A stretch of DNA of 64,000 nucleotides, taken from assembly GCF_000001735.4 (NCBI RefSeq), contig NC_003070.9, positions 29,249,971 through 29,313,970 on the forward strand. Direction: 5' to 3'. Below are positions 42,527 through 57,058 of the stretch, one piece after another. This DNA comes from Arabidopsis thaliana (lineage: Eukaryota; Streptophyta; Magnoliopsida; Brassicales; Brassicaceae). Under the pieces are notes generated by a model. It worked only from the letters and a program-made list of their open reading frames with translations, had not been told where the DNA came from and searched no databases. A program made the position numbers and the translations under genes. Every line of letters starts with the position of its first letter. Position 1 is the first letter of the stretch.

Positions 42527-45470
42527 ATGGAGAAATCTACCAAATGTGCTGTTTGCTACAAGTCGTTTCGTCCCTCAATCTGTGTAGATTGTGTTAATCG
42601 CGGGTATAATCAGGTTCTCATACAATCTGATATGATCTTGGAATCTTTCAAATTCTTACGAGTTCGGATTTGATGGCACTTTGTGTGCAGGTTAAACGAA
42701 TACAAGGTCAAGTTGGACTCGTTGAAGAGTCTTCGGGAGGTTTCGTATTTCAGATTAAGTGGCTTACTTGTCACAAAGGTTCATTGTTGAGTTTTAAGTC
42801 TGATCTGAGATTCATTTGCTTTTCTTGTGTTAAATGATGTCTTATTCTTGCTTGTGATCTTCACTATTGACCAGGAGAAAGCAATTAGTCAACGTTGTTG
42901 GAAGGAGCTTCAGAATGAGAAGCTTGCTAAGTTGCGGGAGAAGCTTCAGCTACAAGTGGAGAAATTGCAGCAAAGTCTGAACATACGCCCTTAAGTAATT
43001 CGTCTTTCGCCTTCGTAACAATAAGTCTAAATAGACCTACTTCATGATGATGCAGGCAAAAACACATTTCGGAGTCTATCTCGCAATCTGAAAGAGAGAT
43101 ATGGCATTATTGAATCAACTAACGTTGCTGTAATGTGATACTTTCTTTTTTCATTTGCTGCTTTTTCTCTCTTAAAAAGGGATTTGTATGATATTAATTT
43201 TGCTATGGTTAATGTAAATAGTCTCATTTTTTGCAGTTAGAGGAGAGCCGTGTTCACCAACTAGAGAACCACTATTCAGATACTATTGGCAATCACTACT
43301 TGGTATATGTAAGATCTATATCTCATTATACTTTAACTCTATGACTATGCTTGAACTAGATCTTTTACTAGGACTCATATACTCATTTCTGTGTCTCACT
43401 TTTTTAAAAAATCCAATCTCATATGTACAGATCGATCTAACTTCGGAACGCCTTTATAAACAGGCTTTGGTTATGAAACAGATATGCAAATTATTCCCTT
43501 TATCCCGGGTAAGGACATCCAACTTTAGGTTCTTATCTCTTCAATTATTAAAATACAGGTTTCATAGTTAATGTATAGAGTCTATGCCAAAAAGAAGTTG
43601 GTAAACACATCTTCTTTCTTCCAGAGGCCATCTTGGAATTTCTCTTCAGACTGCTGTGTTATTGTACACATCTTCTAGGATGGTTTTACTGAATCTAACT
43701 ATGTTCAGGTGACAGTAGAGGGGCAGAACAAAGATGGGTCTAGTGTACAATATGATCAAATCTGCAATGCTCTCTTACCACAAGGTCTCAACCCACTCTC
43801 TGTTCCGCCAAAAGAGCTCGCAGCCTCATTAGGGTAACATGTCCCCGTCTTTTTACAGTAATTTTGCTGTACAGAAATAATTTAAGATATATGTAGACTG
43901 TAGATCAATCTCCTAAGTGCATCTTCTACTCCTGCAGATCATTTTACTCATAATCATCTATTATATTTGATGAATTAACATTCCCATGGTTGGTGGTTGG
44001 ATCAGGTACATGGTGCAGCTTCTGAATCTTGTTGTCCATAAGCTCTCAGTGCCTGCACTTCATAACTTGGGTTTCGCGGTAGATGCCAACTCATTTTCAC
44101 TCAATTTTATGCTGAAAACAGTTGCCTCAGTAACTAAGTCTGAGAAAATCGCACATACATACACAAACTCCCTGCATGCAATCTTTGCATAGGAAATAAA
44201 ATTGAGAGATAATTTGTTAATATTGACAACATATTACTTTTCATCTGGAAATTGATTGATTGACTACAAAAAAAAATCTGTATTGTTTTGTCTCAGGGTT
44301 CTTGTTCAAGAATATGGGAACGAGATTCTTATTGGAACTCTTATCCATCTTCTCCAAGGTAAACCATATTTGACTGATAAGCACTTATAATAGTATAAAA
44401 AAATACACAGGAAGGATAAGATATTAGAGATCTTTGGCCATTTTTTAGTGGATATTTGGGAGCTTTTTGTCTTAGGTAGGGACTCGACTTTGTTCATTGA
44501 GTAATAAAGATACATAGGATCACTGATCTTAACATTGACATGACAGGAACTGTTTGTGTCTCCATTAGAGTTAGAGATTTAAACGATCTTTTTGTTTTGT
44601 TTTTCTGCCAGCAATGGGTATCCCCTTTTTGTACCAATCCATGATCACTACTCATTTGAAGAGAAAAGTTCATGGACGGGTAGAGATACAACCAATTTTG
44701 GTGTCACTTCGTTGAAATCAGATGGAAGTATAGAAGAAGATTATCATGACCTTGACCTTGACGTTGTTAGCCTTTCTTCTGCCTCTCCTCATTCCGTTGA
44801 AACATTCAGAAATCTGCAGCAAGGAATTGCACATCTCAAGCAAAGCGTGGCTCACTTGACTGTGTACGGATACAGGTCCCTGTCTCTGGAAGTTCCTTCC
44901 GGAACCTCGACTTTTGAAACATTTGCAAAGTTGCTGGCTACATTATCTTCACTCAAGGAGGTTCAGTCTGGTCTTTCCCTTGGGCTGTCAAGGTAAAGCG
45001 GCAGATTACATTGTTTCATATGACTATACAGCTTGAGACTGACATATACAGAGAAAAAAAAGTTAGATTACCTGTCCACTATAGCTTTGTATCCGAATTT
45101 AGACACTTCATACTTTCACCTCTGACGTTTACAGTTCCAACAAGCAAAGACACGAGCCGAACAAATCCGTGTGGAATTTGAACTCCTCAAGTTCCAGCAC
45201 CTTGCTTAACAGTTCTCATACTCAGCCAACAACGGTATGACTTTTAGTTAGTTCTCACTAGAGTTATGGAGTATATACTCCAAATGAAGTCCTGATCTTA
45301 ACCCTACTGGCTTGCAGTGGAACAGTAGCTATTATAATGTTCCGAATCGAGATCCAAGCTACATGGTGGAGTTTCCTGATGTTAAAAAGGATAAAAACTC
45401 TATCGGTGAATGGAATTTGGTTGAGTATCCTCATTCTTCACGTCAACCTAATCATCCCAACAAGTATTGA
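42527..45470 (+). CDS. VPS38/UVRAG-like protein (PI3-kinase complex subunit family)
   Basis: Twelve exons encode 458 residues; At1g77890. Exons: 42527-42603, 42691-42778, 42875-42974, 43056-43129, 43237-43302, 43431-43508, 43709-43833, 44006-44078, 44297-44358, 44612-44992, 45135-45234, 45318-45470. The N terminus has a CxxC pair set (CAVCYKSFRPSICVDCVNRG). A long coiled coil follows (LNEYKVKLDSLKSLREV...ELQNEKLAKLREKLQLQVEKLQQ). The C-terminal domain (LERLYKQALVMKQICKLFPL, QYDQICNALLPQGLNPLSVP, ASLGYMVQLLNLVVHKL) is the BARA-like fold of the UVRAG/Atg14/VPS38 family. These proteins give the VPS34 PI3-kinase complex its endosomal or autophagic specificity. Arabidopsis VPS38 is At2g32760; this is its paralogue. 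Exon 1 was ended at GG/GTATAA because only that junction keeps the coiled-coil frame. Confidence 0.88.
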
Positions 45471-48400
45471 TCCTTTCAAGGTAAACAAGTTCTACTTTTC
45501 TTTAATTCCTATCGACACGTTTATTTTAATACCCGTGATTCACGAAAACAGGACAATACATTTTGGCAGGAACCCAGATTGTCGATATGTCATTTGTTCA
45601 TACCCAAGGCATCCTCAATTCTAGTGATACCTTAGAAAAACCACATATGGAGCTTTATTATTTAAATCTTTGATACCTTCTTCTGTAATTATGAAACACA
45701 GATAATTATGTAAATTAGCAGGCAATGGAGTAAATATGGTGACATTATGAGTCACTGATCTGCCTAATGGAGTTTGATGATACAACAATGAAGGAAGGTC
45801 ATGTGCACTTGTGTGACGTGAGAATATCCTCCGGCTTGTTTGGTCTTTAAAAGGAAAGGACACCACAATAACAATTATCAATTAGAAAACAAAAAATACT
45901 CCTTTTATTCTTAGTCACCAAACAAATAAAATCAGCTCCTTTTTTCATACCACACAATGGGAACAAAAGCAATGATAAAAGAAGCCCATCACCTTCCTTT
46001 GCTTTTAAATTATTCATAATTTATGAAAGAAACAAAAAAAATTATTATTTTTATTTTTGCTTCTCTTCCGGTAAGTCAAAGGAGATAATATTAAGAGTTT
46101 AGATATTAATCTCTTAAATTCTGTGTTCATTTTAAGATTTTGTAGCAAAAGTTTATTATTACTAATCATGTGGTTGTACTGCATGTTTAACCAACATGAA
46201 AGAATATGTATTCATTTTTTCGGAATGCGAAATAAGAGAATCAATCTCAGTTCAGTTCAAGTTCGAATCTTTGAACGACATGCGGTTTATATAAAAGGAA
46301 CTATAGTATATAAATATATATTTATATATATGCCTCCTTTAATAGATTTTCTTATATTCCTTCTTTGTTTTGTAATTTATGGAGAATATTTACTATGTAT
46401 TCTTCATGAAGCAATTTTACAAATATTCGAATTTTAATTTTTCCTTTTTTGAACGTCTGATGATCGATCATTCGCGTGCACAAGAATCTCATCAGGGCAT
46501 GATAGATTCGAAATTTTGATTTGCTCAGTTACGATATATCTTTGATTATTCTTCCTACGGCGGTTTAAACCTAAAAACAAGTTTTCATGTTTTATTCACC
46601 TAGATTGGTTTCAAGTGTATTTTCTAACCACTATTTTTTTCAAGAAAACGGGAAACAAACAGAAACTATTTCTGGTGCAAAATATAGTCTGAAAATAGTA
46701 GAATGCAATCCATATCAATCTTGAAAGATATATTTTTTTAAAGTGTACTTGAGAAGAATGTAAGAAATAAGAGATTAAAAAAGGTACGGAGAAGATAACG
46801 AGAAAAGCAATAAAATGCATAACTTTTGTAGTCATAACGAAAAAAAGGAGAAAGAAGATAATGAAAATAGTGGAAGATCGGTGTCTTCGTGATGAATTAA
46901 AGTAGAATTGTGTGTACGTAACTTTTGTAATCATACTTTCTTTTTCTTCATCAACTATAAGACGTAACAATGATATCTATAATGCATGCATATAGTTTTA
47001 AAATTATCTAGGTTCTTGACCAAGGCTTAGTTAGCTCGGTAAGTTTCTAAGAACTTCGATTTACCAATAAATCAAGCCAAACTATATATGATCTTTCGCG
47101 ATGCCAATTGATATTCTGACAGGATCATACAATATTGTTGCTTTTCTTGTATTTATTTATTTGCGTATCACCGCACCGATTCATATTTATTATAGTATAT
47201 AGATTGGAAAAACAATATAGAGGGACTCTTTATTAAAGTAAAACCAAGAGAGGAAATAAAACTGAATAAGAAAATAAACAAACATGCTTGTCTTTGTCGA
47301 ACACACAGATTTTTATTACACAAGTGGTTCCGAACTAATTAAGATTCCTAATTTTAAAATAATAAAGAGATTTAAAAATGTTATCTTTTGTGTTTGGTAG
47401 GCCATTAAAGCTCCAATTATTTGTCACTAAGTCAGGGAAGGAGACTAAGCATAAAGACGCCACTGCATAAACCTTATGGTCCCCTCAAAATAAACCTAAA
47501 GTTGTAAAAGAAAGAAAATAAAAACATAACGTTGATAAAATAAAATTTGAAGAAAGAAAATCCTACATCTTTGTACCACCTATATGAACCTAACTTATAG
47601 GGAAAAAGACATTGATTCTTTTGCAGACCCATCAGCGTGCATGTCCAAAAAGATGTGAAAATGGTTTCGAAAATTATGGATTGGTCATGATCAGTTAGAC
47701 GATAATTCGGGCTATGATTATGAATATATATTTATATTTAAAAGGATGAATCTTTTCAACTTTAGATATTCTAATTATAGTATAAATCATGATCATTTTA
47801 TCATTTACGACATGTTTAAATCGCCGTAACATACATAGAAACATATGAAACGATTTTACATATATGACAATTCAATTTATATATATACTACAAAACGTAC
47901 GGTTCTATATACACTACATTTATGATAAACTTCGAACTTGTCTATAGTTTAAGAAAATCTGTTGCTGCTGTCAAAAGCACTAAATCTTTGATCAACCAAT
48001 AAATCAAAAGTTTCCCACGATACCAAAATTTAAAGAAACGGGGGAAAAGTATATTTGTTCTGTTAAAACTATTTATTATTTGAACCCTAAAACATAAGAC
48101 TCTTTCCAATTCTGGAATGCAAATAAATTATACACCACCGGAATAATCGACTGAACTTGGTACGTGTCGACATCGGAAGGTATTTCAGCTCTTGGTAGAT
48201 GACATCACGTCGTGCGTACCTCAGAAATTAAAGCGCACGATAAGGTCACCTTCTCGGCTTTGCCAAAGATGCATCTCTCTCTTGCGTTTTGTTTGTCGTT
48301 AAACGTTTCGTTCCTTTAAATTGATTGTGATTATTTCTTAATAAACTTGATTACTATTATTAATTCTTTAACTTAAATATTACTCTAATGGTGATGCCGT

Positions 48401-48988
48401 GATGGTCACAAATAAATGAAATAGAAAAAGACCAAAACAAAAAAAAAAAATCCTTTTTTCCTCTCTTTTACATGATGGGAACTCTTGACCTTTAAGTTTT
48501 TTTTTTTTGTGACAGGAAGTGTTCAAAGGAACGAAATACACTTCTTCTTCCATTTGATGTCTGTGGTCCGAATGAAAAATATCTCTGTATTAACCAGAAA
48601 CGTGTTTCATAAGCATCTTTAACTCTTCAGCTCTCAAATTCTTCATGAATATCTCTGCTTATCGATCAAGGTTTGTTAAATTTTCCCTCCCTCTCTGTTT
48701 TTCACTTGAAACGTTTGGATCTTGGAGAATTTGGAGTTTCTCGTGTGTTTTTTTTAGTTCCAAACTTTATATTAGTTTTAAAAATGATTAAGAGTTTATT
48801 CTGTTTATGGTTTGTATCAGTGAGAGCAAATGCAATTTTTAAGAGCCAGCTATTGGATCTATAACTGAAGGTGAGGCAACACAAAACTTTCTTTTTTCTT
48901 TCTGCTTTGATCTATTCTTGTGCATGTTTTTGAAAGATTCTAAATTACCAACTATGATTGGTTTGATATGTAGAGGATATATATAGAG
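45471..48988. other. 3.5-kb intergenic region and TGA7 promoter
   Basis: The VPS38-like 3' flank comes first, then AT-rich spacer. An open frame at 46123-46437 (plus, 104 codons) is hydrophobic and AT-driven, without a family signature. A GC-richer promoter-like patch at 48160-48300 carries GATGACATCACGTCGTGCG and CACG cores. The TGA7 leader follows, probably with a leader intron ending at AG before 48989. Confidence 0.45.
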
Positions 48989-50637
48989 ATGATGAGTTCT
49001 TCTTCTCCAACACAACTTGCATCTTTAAGAGACATGGGAATCTATGAGCCATTTCAACAAATTGTCGGTTGGGGAAATGTTTTCAAATCTGATATCAATG
49101 ATCATAGTCCCAATACTGCTACTTCCTCTATTATTCAGGTTGATCCTAGAATTGATGATCACAACAACAACATCAAGGTTAACTAGTTTTCTTCTTTCAA
49201 GATTCATTGATTTTTGAAAGTTGTTGTTACTTGTTTTTTTACTAATGGGTTTTTAAATCACGTGCAGATAAATTATGATTCTTCTCATAACCAGATCGAA
49301 GCAGAACAACCTTCTAGTAATGATAATCAAGATGATGATGGCAGGATTCATGATAAGGTTTAGATCAAAACAAAGCTAATTATGTTTTCTTTTTTATACA
49401 TGCATAATAGAAAATGGTGGTTTTTGTGATATTGATTGATATTCTTTTGTCATATGCCAATAGATGAAACGGCGTTTAGCGCAGAACCGAGAAGCGGCTC
49501 GCAAAAGTCGTTTGAGAAAGAAGGTAGAAGCAAGTCCCTTTATTGAATCTCATATAGTTTAGTTAGTTGCTACTAAGTCCTCTTTTTTTTTGTATCTTTA
49601 GGCTTATGTTCAGCAGTTAGAGGAAAGCCGGTTAAAGTTATCGCAGTTAGAGCAAGAACTCGAAAAGGTTAAGCAGCAGGTGAGCTAGGTCAAAAGATAT
49701 GTTTAAAATGTTCTGTTTTGAGTCTCTATCAAGAAAATCAGTTTTGGTTTCGTAATTGACTCAGTACTAAATGTTTTCTTTCAAGGGCCATTTAGGACCA
49801 TCTGGGAGTATTAACACAGGGATTGCATCATTTGAGATGGAATATTCACACTGGCTACAAGAACAAAGCAGAAGAGTTAGCGAACTACGAACAGCGCTTC
49901 AATCTCATATAAGCGACATAGAACTCAAGATGCTAGTAGAGAGTTGCTTGAACCATTACGCTAATCTTTTCCAAATGAAATCCGATGCAGCAAAAGCCGA
50001 TGTTTTCTACTTGATATCGGGAATGTGGCGAACTTCAACCGAAAGATTCTTCCAATGGATTGGAGGGTTTCGTCCATCCGAACTTTTAAACGTAAAAATA
50101 CCCAAAATGTTACAATCTCTAACAAAAACATTTTCAAAATGTAATATTTTCTCCTTCCCTTTTCTTGTAGGTTGTGATGCCTTATCTTCAACCATTAACG
50201 GATCAACAAATCTTGGAAGTGAGAAACCTCCAACAATCATCACAACAAGCAGAGGATGCTCTGTCTCAAGGGATTGATAAACTTCAACAGAGTTTAGCTG
50301 AAAGCATTGTGATTGATGCGGTTATCGAGTCCACGCATTATCCCACTCACATGGCTGCAGCTATAGAGAATCTTCAAGCATTAGAAGGATTTGTGAATCA
50401 AGTAAGTAGTAAACATTAACTCAAAACAAATTAAGTAAAGTTTGTGTCATTCTATTTCAAACATCTCTATCCTGATTATAACAGGCAGATCATCTGAGGC
50501 AACAAACTTTGCAACAAATGGCGAAGATCTTAACGACAAGACAATCGGCTCGAGGTTTACTAGCTTTAGGAGAGTATCTTCATAGACTTCGTGCTCTTAG
50601 TTCTCTTTGGGCAGCTCGTCCACAAGAACCAACTTAA
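48989..50637 (+). CDS. TGA7: bZIP transcription factor TGA7
   Basis: Seven exons (48989-49177, 49268-49357, 49464-49523, 49602-49679, 49786-50091, 50171-50401, 50485-50637) encode 368 residues, the length of TGA7 (At1g77920). The bZIP basic region begins at residue 94 (MKRRLAQNREAARKSRLRKK). It occupies one 60-base exon and is followed by the leucine zipper (AYVQQLEESRLKLSQLEQELEKV). Residues about 145-360 form the DOG1/TGA domain (YSHWLQEQSRRVSELRTAL...MWRTSTERFFQWIGGFRPSELL). TGA factors bind TGACG (as-1) elements and recruit NPR1 in salicylate signalling; TGA7 belongs to the TGA3/TGA7 clade. The N terminus is polar (Asn/Asp/Ser). A second ATG directly follows the first (MMSSSS); either could serve. 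Confidence 0.97.
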
Positions 50638-51213
50638 AAGAGGAACTTATTAAAACTTTAAAAACAAGAAACAGCAGAATCAAAAGTCTTGAAGAAGCAT
50701 ACTCATCACAAAGCTTGGAAGGATGTTTTAAAAAAGATCTTTGTTAATTAAGTAGAGTGAGATTCTCTTGATTAGAACTTTATGGTTTTTGCTTTATGAA
50801 GTATCTCTCCAGAGAAGATTGTAAATTTGGGTTGAAACTTTGTAATATATTTAGATACAACAAATAAGTTTGAAATCTGAGCAATTTGATAATATGTGTA
50901 CTGAATGTATATTTAATGTATTATTAAGGGACTAATGTGAAACTCAATAAATCAAAGGGTACTATTGTAATTTTCCCATCGTTGCGCTTCAGTCGTCCAC
51001 AAAAAAACTTCCGTTGGAATTTTCTGAGGAAAATGAGAAAATTCAATTGAAGAAAAGAGTAAAGAAGAAGTCTCTTGTTCGGTTGGATTTTTCAGGAATT
51101 TCATTTTCGTGAGCTTACTTGTTCGTTCATATAAAGAGGTGGAATTTGATTTATATGAATTTTGATTTCTGGGTTTACGAAATTGATCGGTTTCTGGGTT
51201 GGAACTTGAAGTT
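50638..51213. other. TGA7 3' flank and J-protein leader
   Basis: About 570 bases. The first part is the TGA7 3'UTR. The second (from about 50980) is a leader rich in GAAGAAG. No additional gene is seen. Confidence 0.5.
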
Positions 51214-52497
51214 ATGAGCAATCTTCGAGCTATCTGTAGACCATACTCTGTGTTCTCTTCGATTGTGTGTTGTAGTAGACATCAAAGTCGATCACTTTTT
51301 AGGGTTTCGATTAAAAACGTCGCCTTTAGAAACCAGAGTTCGAATTCGTCTTGGTTTAGGTCTAAAAATTCGAATCTTTGGTTTCGTTTGAATCAGAGGA
51401 AGACTCTAGTTAGAGCATCGAATTGGAGCCAAGAGAAATCTCCTTACGATACTCTCGGTAAGCTTCTTCTACCAATTCGGGAATTTTATGTATCTTACAG
51501 TTTCCTTTGATGTGGTTGTTGATTCACAAGTTTGTGATTCTATTCGATTCATTGGAGTGGTTCTGTTGTTTTGGTTACTGTTTGTGACTTGTGTCAGAAG
51601 AATTTGACAAGAAGTCTTTGTGTTGTGTTTCGTGTTTCTGATATGGTTCTATGTTGTATGAATTTGAGTAACAGAGTTGGATAGAAATGCAGAGGAAGAA
51701 CAGATTAAGGTAGCATACAGAAGATTAGCCAAATTCTATCATCCTGATGGTACTTTTCTGGATCTTTAGAGCACTTTGTCGTCACAAAGTTGTAACTCTG
51801 TTTCTGATTCTGTATTTTGTTTGTCTAGTTTATGATGGAAAGGGGACTCTTGAAGAAGGAGAGACAGCAGAAGCAAGATTCATTAAGATTCAGGCTGCAT
51901 ACGAGCTGCTCATGGACTCGGAAAAGAAAGTACAATATGATATGGATAACCGAGTTAATCCGATGAAGGTATGTATATATAAGAGTCATAAACTTGAAGT
52001 TTTCTTTTTTCCCTCTGAAATTGTTTTAAGGATGACATGTGTTGGGTTTGTGTAGGCATCTCAAGCTTGGATGGAATGGTTGATGAAAAAGCGTAAAGCT
52101 TTTGATCAAAGGGGCGACATGGCGGTTGCCGCTTGGGCTGAGCAACAACAGCTTGATATAAACCTGCGTGCTCGTCGTCTTTCTCGTTCTAAAGTAAGAA
52201 ATAATGTGTCTTTTTGAGCTTGTTCTTCCAACTTAGTAACTTTCTTCTGCTCTGTTGTGAATCTTGAAACTTATTAAGGTGGATCCGGAAGAAGAAAGGA
52301 AGATATTGGAGAAGGAGAAGAAAGCATCGAGAGAGTTATTCAACAGCACTTTAAAGCGACACACGCTAGTGTTGAAGAAAAGAGATCTGATGCGAAAGAA
52401 AGCAGAGGAAGATAAGAAAAAGCTCATCACTCAGCTATTAGCAGCAGAAGGTCTCGAGCTTGATACCGAAGCAGAAGAGGAAGAAGCAGCAAAGTAA
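51214..52497 (+). CDS. Chloroplast-type DnaJ-domain protein
   Basis: Five exons (51214-51457, 51675-51749, 51829-51968, 52056-52193, 52279-52497) encode 271 residues; At1g77930, which I believe is listed as DJC65. The first ~65 residues are Ser/Arg/Asn rich with almost no acids (MSNLRAICRPYSVFSSIVCC...), a plastid transit peptide pattern. The J domain (about 76-150) runs [31 protein letters not shown], with HPD at about 104-106 at the very end of exon 2. It continues through AEARFIKIQAAYELLMD. J domains stimulate Hsp70 ATPase, so a stromal Hsp70 partner is inferred. The C-terminal half is a charged coiled coil (EEERKILEKEKKASREL...RKKAEEDKKKL) with no zinc domain, making it a class C J protein. 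Confidence 0.92.
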
Positions 52498-53038
52498 GAT
52501 TCCAAACATTTTGGAAGCTTCTATAGCTACTTCAAGTAATTAAGCACATGGTACTTGCTCCCTCTCTGTCTCTCTTGTAGTATAAACATACATGTAGATA
52601 ATCATATTTGACAATTTACAAGATCTTCACTGCACGGTTCATTATTAAAAATAAGACAAGTACCAATACATACATCCTGAGAAACAGAACAGAGAAACAT
52701 CAATTGCAATGACCAAGAAGACCTAAGCAGAGCAAATCAGACGGAGCAACAATGAGTAGGGCATATACCCAAATCTTTAATATAATTATCATATTATAAA
52801 CCTTAATTTGGGCAAATAGCCATTTCAGCCGGTAAATTACAACCACTTTCTTTCAGTTTCGGAGATTATAGGAACATGAAAATAAAAGAAACCACCAAAA
52901 CTAAACAGAACGGTGATTGAGAAATCAGAACATTGATGATATTTTAGTGAATAGGTTAAACATGTTGAAGGCTTCAAACTTCAACGTAACTTGCCTTCCA
53001 AGAAAGAAAGTTGCCTCCATTCAAGATAGTGATGATCA
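52498..53038. other. Convergent 3' flanks of the J-protein and FAF-like genes
   Basis: The two genes converge here. Both 3'UTRs and little else are expected in these 540 bases; no further feature is seen. Confidence 0.5.
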
Positions 53039-53374
53039 TCAACAATTCTTAACATCCGAATCCCGATCATCATCTTCATCAAGAGAGACGAGCTGGATCA
53101 TGAGACGACCGTTGGATCTGTGAGCTCGAAAATACTCGTTGCGACACACTTTCTCTTCCTTGAGTAAAAGCCGACCATCACTCGTGTACTCTCGCTTCAG
53201 CACCGACGGCACGTGCGACGGCAACATTGGAGGTGACATTATCTCACGCGCCACTGTCTTTTTCTCCTCTCTTCTCTCACATGGCAACTTGACATCACCG
53301 GTCTTGTCGGAGAAAGCGTTGAAGCAGCTCTCTTTTCCAATGTAGCCTCCGTTGTAGGAGAGAGATGACATCAC
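53039..53374 (-). CDS. FANTASTIC FOUR (FAF)-like protein
   Basis: The single-exon 111-residue protein is probably At1g77932. The FAF signature is in the C-terminal half: a basic-acidic segment MLPSHVPSVLKREYTSDGR LLLKEEKV (split for length) followed by EYFRAHRSNGRLMIQLV and an acidic tail (SLDEDDDRDSD). FAF proteins of Arabidopsis modulate shoot meristem size through WUSCHEL/CLAVATA; this short, divergent member has no assigned role. It is intronless like other FAF genes. The start is the first of two adjacent Met codons. Confidence 0.85.
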   Translation of the reverse strand: MMSSLSYNGGYIGKESCFNAFSDKTGDVKLPCERREEKKTVAREIMSPPMLPSHVPSVLKREYTSDGRLLLKEEKVCRNEYFRAHRSNGRLMIQLVSLDEDDDRDSDVKNC

Positions 53375-54145
53375 GATGGTCGAGTTTTCTTGGTAGTGAG
53401 AACTGAGAGCGATGTTACCAAATTTTGAAAGCTCTCTCTGTGTCTATAGATCGAGTTAGTGAGGTTGAGTTAAATAGGAGTTAGATTCATCCATTCTTTT
53501 ACTTACATTTTGGAAGTTTTCTTTATGAGAAACTAAACGATGTATACAGAGAAAGAAATACGTAAAAAGAGGAAAGAAATACAGAAACACATGTGAATAT
53601 CTATCCATTAGTTAAATGGATAAAATGACCAAAACAAGAATAACTTTGTTTCACCAAATGAATAACTATACACCTTGACAACAACAACTGAACAAAAACA
53701 ATGGTTTATTTGTCTCCATTTTTGTCAGATGTGTATTTTGACACATGCCCCTTTTTTGGATGATCATATCCGTACTAATCAAATACTATAATAAAACCAT
53801 GACACACATGTCTCTACTACGTTACTATCCAGATTCAAACTAACATGATTGTGACTACAATCAAACCAGTATTAGGTTTAGAAAAAGGAGTAATTTGTAT
53901 TTGATCGTTTTCAGTAGTAAGCGACCTTCCTGTCAAACAAACTTATTGGCTTATTTTCAAGAACCATGATGAGAAAATGCGTAAACTTGTGTTGTAAGCT
54001 GCTTTTAAAGAAATTTCTTTTCCGGTCCTCAATATAAGAAAACTTGACAAAGAAGAAACACAATGTCTATTGCTCATAAAATTTTGAGAGACTCGAATAC
54101 AAAGACGGGTAAAAAGTCTGGGAAAAATAAAATCTGAAAATTGTA
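53375..54145. other. Upstream region of the FAF-like gene and RPL30 3' flank
   Basis: About 770 bases of AT-rich sequence containing the FAF-like promoter and leader and, on the other side, the 3' flank of RPL30. No gene or repeat was recognised. Confidence 0.45.
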
Positions 54146-55318
<1,173 letters not shown>

Positions 55319-55440
55319 TTTCGCCGGCGATGGAGTGTAATCAAAATGTCTTGGATCTGTGCGGTGGAGGAGAAGAGGAGCACGATGACCAAACCGAAAA
55401 AGCGCCGCTTCGTCACCTTTTTATAGTCCGTGTCAATTTT

Positions 55441-55450
55441 CTAGGGTTTT
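55441..55450 (-). promoter_or_regulatory. Telo-box upstream of RPL30B
   Basis: AAAACCCTAG on the minus strand, about 125 bases before the start codon, is a telo-box. It is characteristic of plant ribosomal-protein promoters and couples their expression to cell division. Confidence 0.65.
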
Positions 55451-56887
55451 TGCTCTTCAATTTATTGGAAATTTCAATTATGCCCTTAATGTTTCTATAG
55501 TTTTGTAATTTGTCAATTAAAAAAGTAATTACTCGATTTATTCGTTTCAGTGAATTGACAGTGATTAAATTAGCATAAACCACTTGTACATTCAACATTT
55601 TGTCGACATGAAACGTATTTGAATTACTTTTTAATTTACAAAATATGCAGAAATAAATTGGATAATTGGTAAACATATATTTTTTATATTTTTTTTTATA
55701 CTTTTATTAGATTATTCAATGTTTCAAGTTTCAACAAGTTTTGTTTGTGGATGAAAAAAAATTCAAATTACTTTTCTATTTTCTTTCTATCGGATTCAAC
55801 GTATAAGTTGAATTCTATAGAAATGGAACGAACTGATCAATCTCAGTTATGACTAGTGTGACAAAAGACAAAGTTTAACAATATTTATTTAATTAAGATA
55901 AATTGCTAATTTTAAGTGTTAGATTTTGGTAGACAAATATTAATAGATAAATTATAATTAATTATCTTGGAAATTAAGAAACAAGTAATCAAAAGTGGTT
56001 TAATTTTTATTATGATTTGAAGAATTAATAGAATAAGTCGAAAGATGTAAAAATATTTATATACACAGAGCAAACTTCACATTGAAGATCTCTCTCTTTT
56101 TTCCCCCTCTATGTTAATATCATTCCCCTTGTCGGCACGTAACAACAACGACCGAGACAACACAAACAAACAAATCCCCCACGTGTCGTAAACTGAGACC
56201 AGGTGGTCGTCATGTACAATATTTCTATAAAATATATGGTAACATCAAGAATTATTCCATAGAGCCCTAACCTAATTTGCTTCCTTTTGAAGCTCCTTCA
56301 TCGAGAGGCACCTTCGTTATAAGCTTCAACTTCACTCGCTATATGTATACCCATCATGTCTCTCTTACACCATCTAATATCTCATACACACCATTATAAT
56401 GTGTAATGGATTGTGCTTGTTTTGTTGGGTTACCAATAAATTCAAACACATGTACATGTTATTGACAAAAAGAGAAAACACATAAGGTTTGAGTCTTTAA
56501 TTTCACAGAAGAGAAAACACACAGTGTATATACAATGTACAAATCACACTAGCTAGAACAAGCTATATATAAAAATTAGAGGCAGACTAGGAAATATATA
56601 TGTGTTTGATGTATTTACTATATATATTATCCATACGCATACGCACCCACGTATATATGAGCCTTTAGGCAAGTGCCAAGAAACCTATAATGTTAAATAT
56701 GAACATTGAATAAAATACATCTTTTTTTTGGGTTAAAGTTTTAAGTAACAACACTTGGTTATATAATAAGAGTAAACTACATTTTTACAAATATTATATA
56801 AAATGAGTATAAATGTAAGGGATGTACCTAGCCATATGGCAGATTCGTCTAAATTAAGATCAAAAATTCTATCCGCTCACCATTTGT

Positions 56888-56890
<3 letters not shown>
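55451..56890. other. Intergenic region between RPL30B and AGL67
   Basis: This divergent spacer is AT-rich. A small GC-richer patch at 56110-56200 contains CCACGTGTCG (G-box-like). Several TATATAT tracts occur at 56560-56660. No gene was recognised. Confidence 0.4.

Positions 56891-56929
<39 letters not shown>
56891..56929. repeat. (TC)n microsatellite in the AGL67 leader region
   Basis: An almost perfect TC run of about 39 bases lies 130 bases before the AGL67 start codon. It is probably in the leader or core promoter and is a candidate GAGA-type (BPC-binding) site. A possible leader intron ends at TTGCAG (57039-57044). Confidence 0.85.
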
Positions 56930-56932
<3 letters not shown>

Positions 56933-57058
56933 CACAAACCTAAAAACTCTCCTTTCGTCGACTCATTTACTTAAATATACAATTTTGCATTCGATCAATT
57001 TCTCTCGTGCCAACTAATAATAGATTGTGTTTTGATTATTTTGCAGTGACCATCGGAT

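Noticed and set aside
46123-46437. 104-codon hydrophobic frame
   Set aside because: Composition follows AT-rich DNA (Ile/Leu/Phe), with no promoter, family or splice context.
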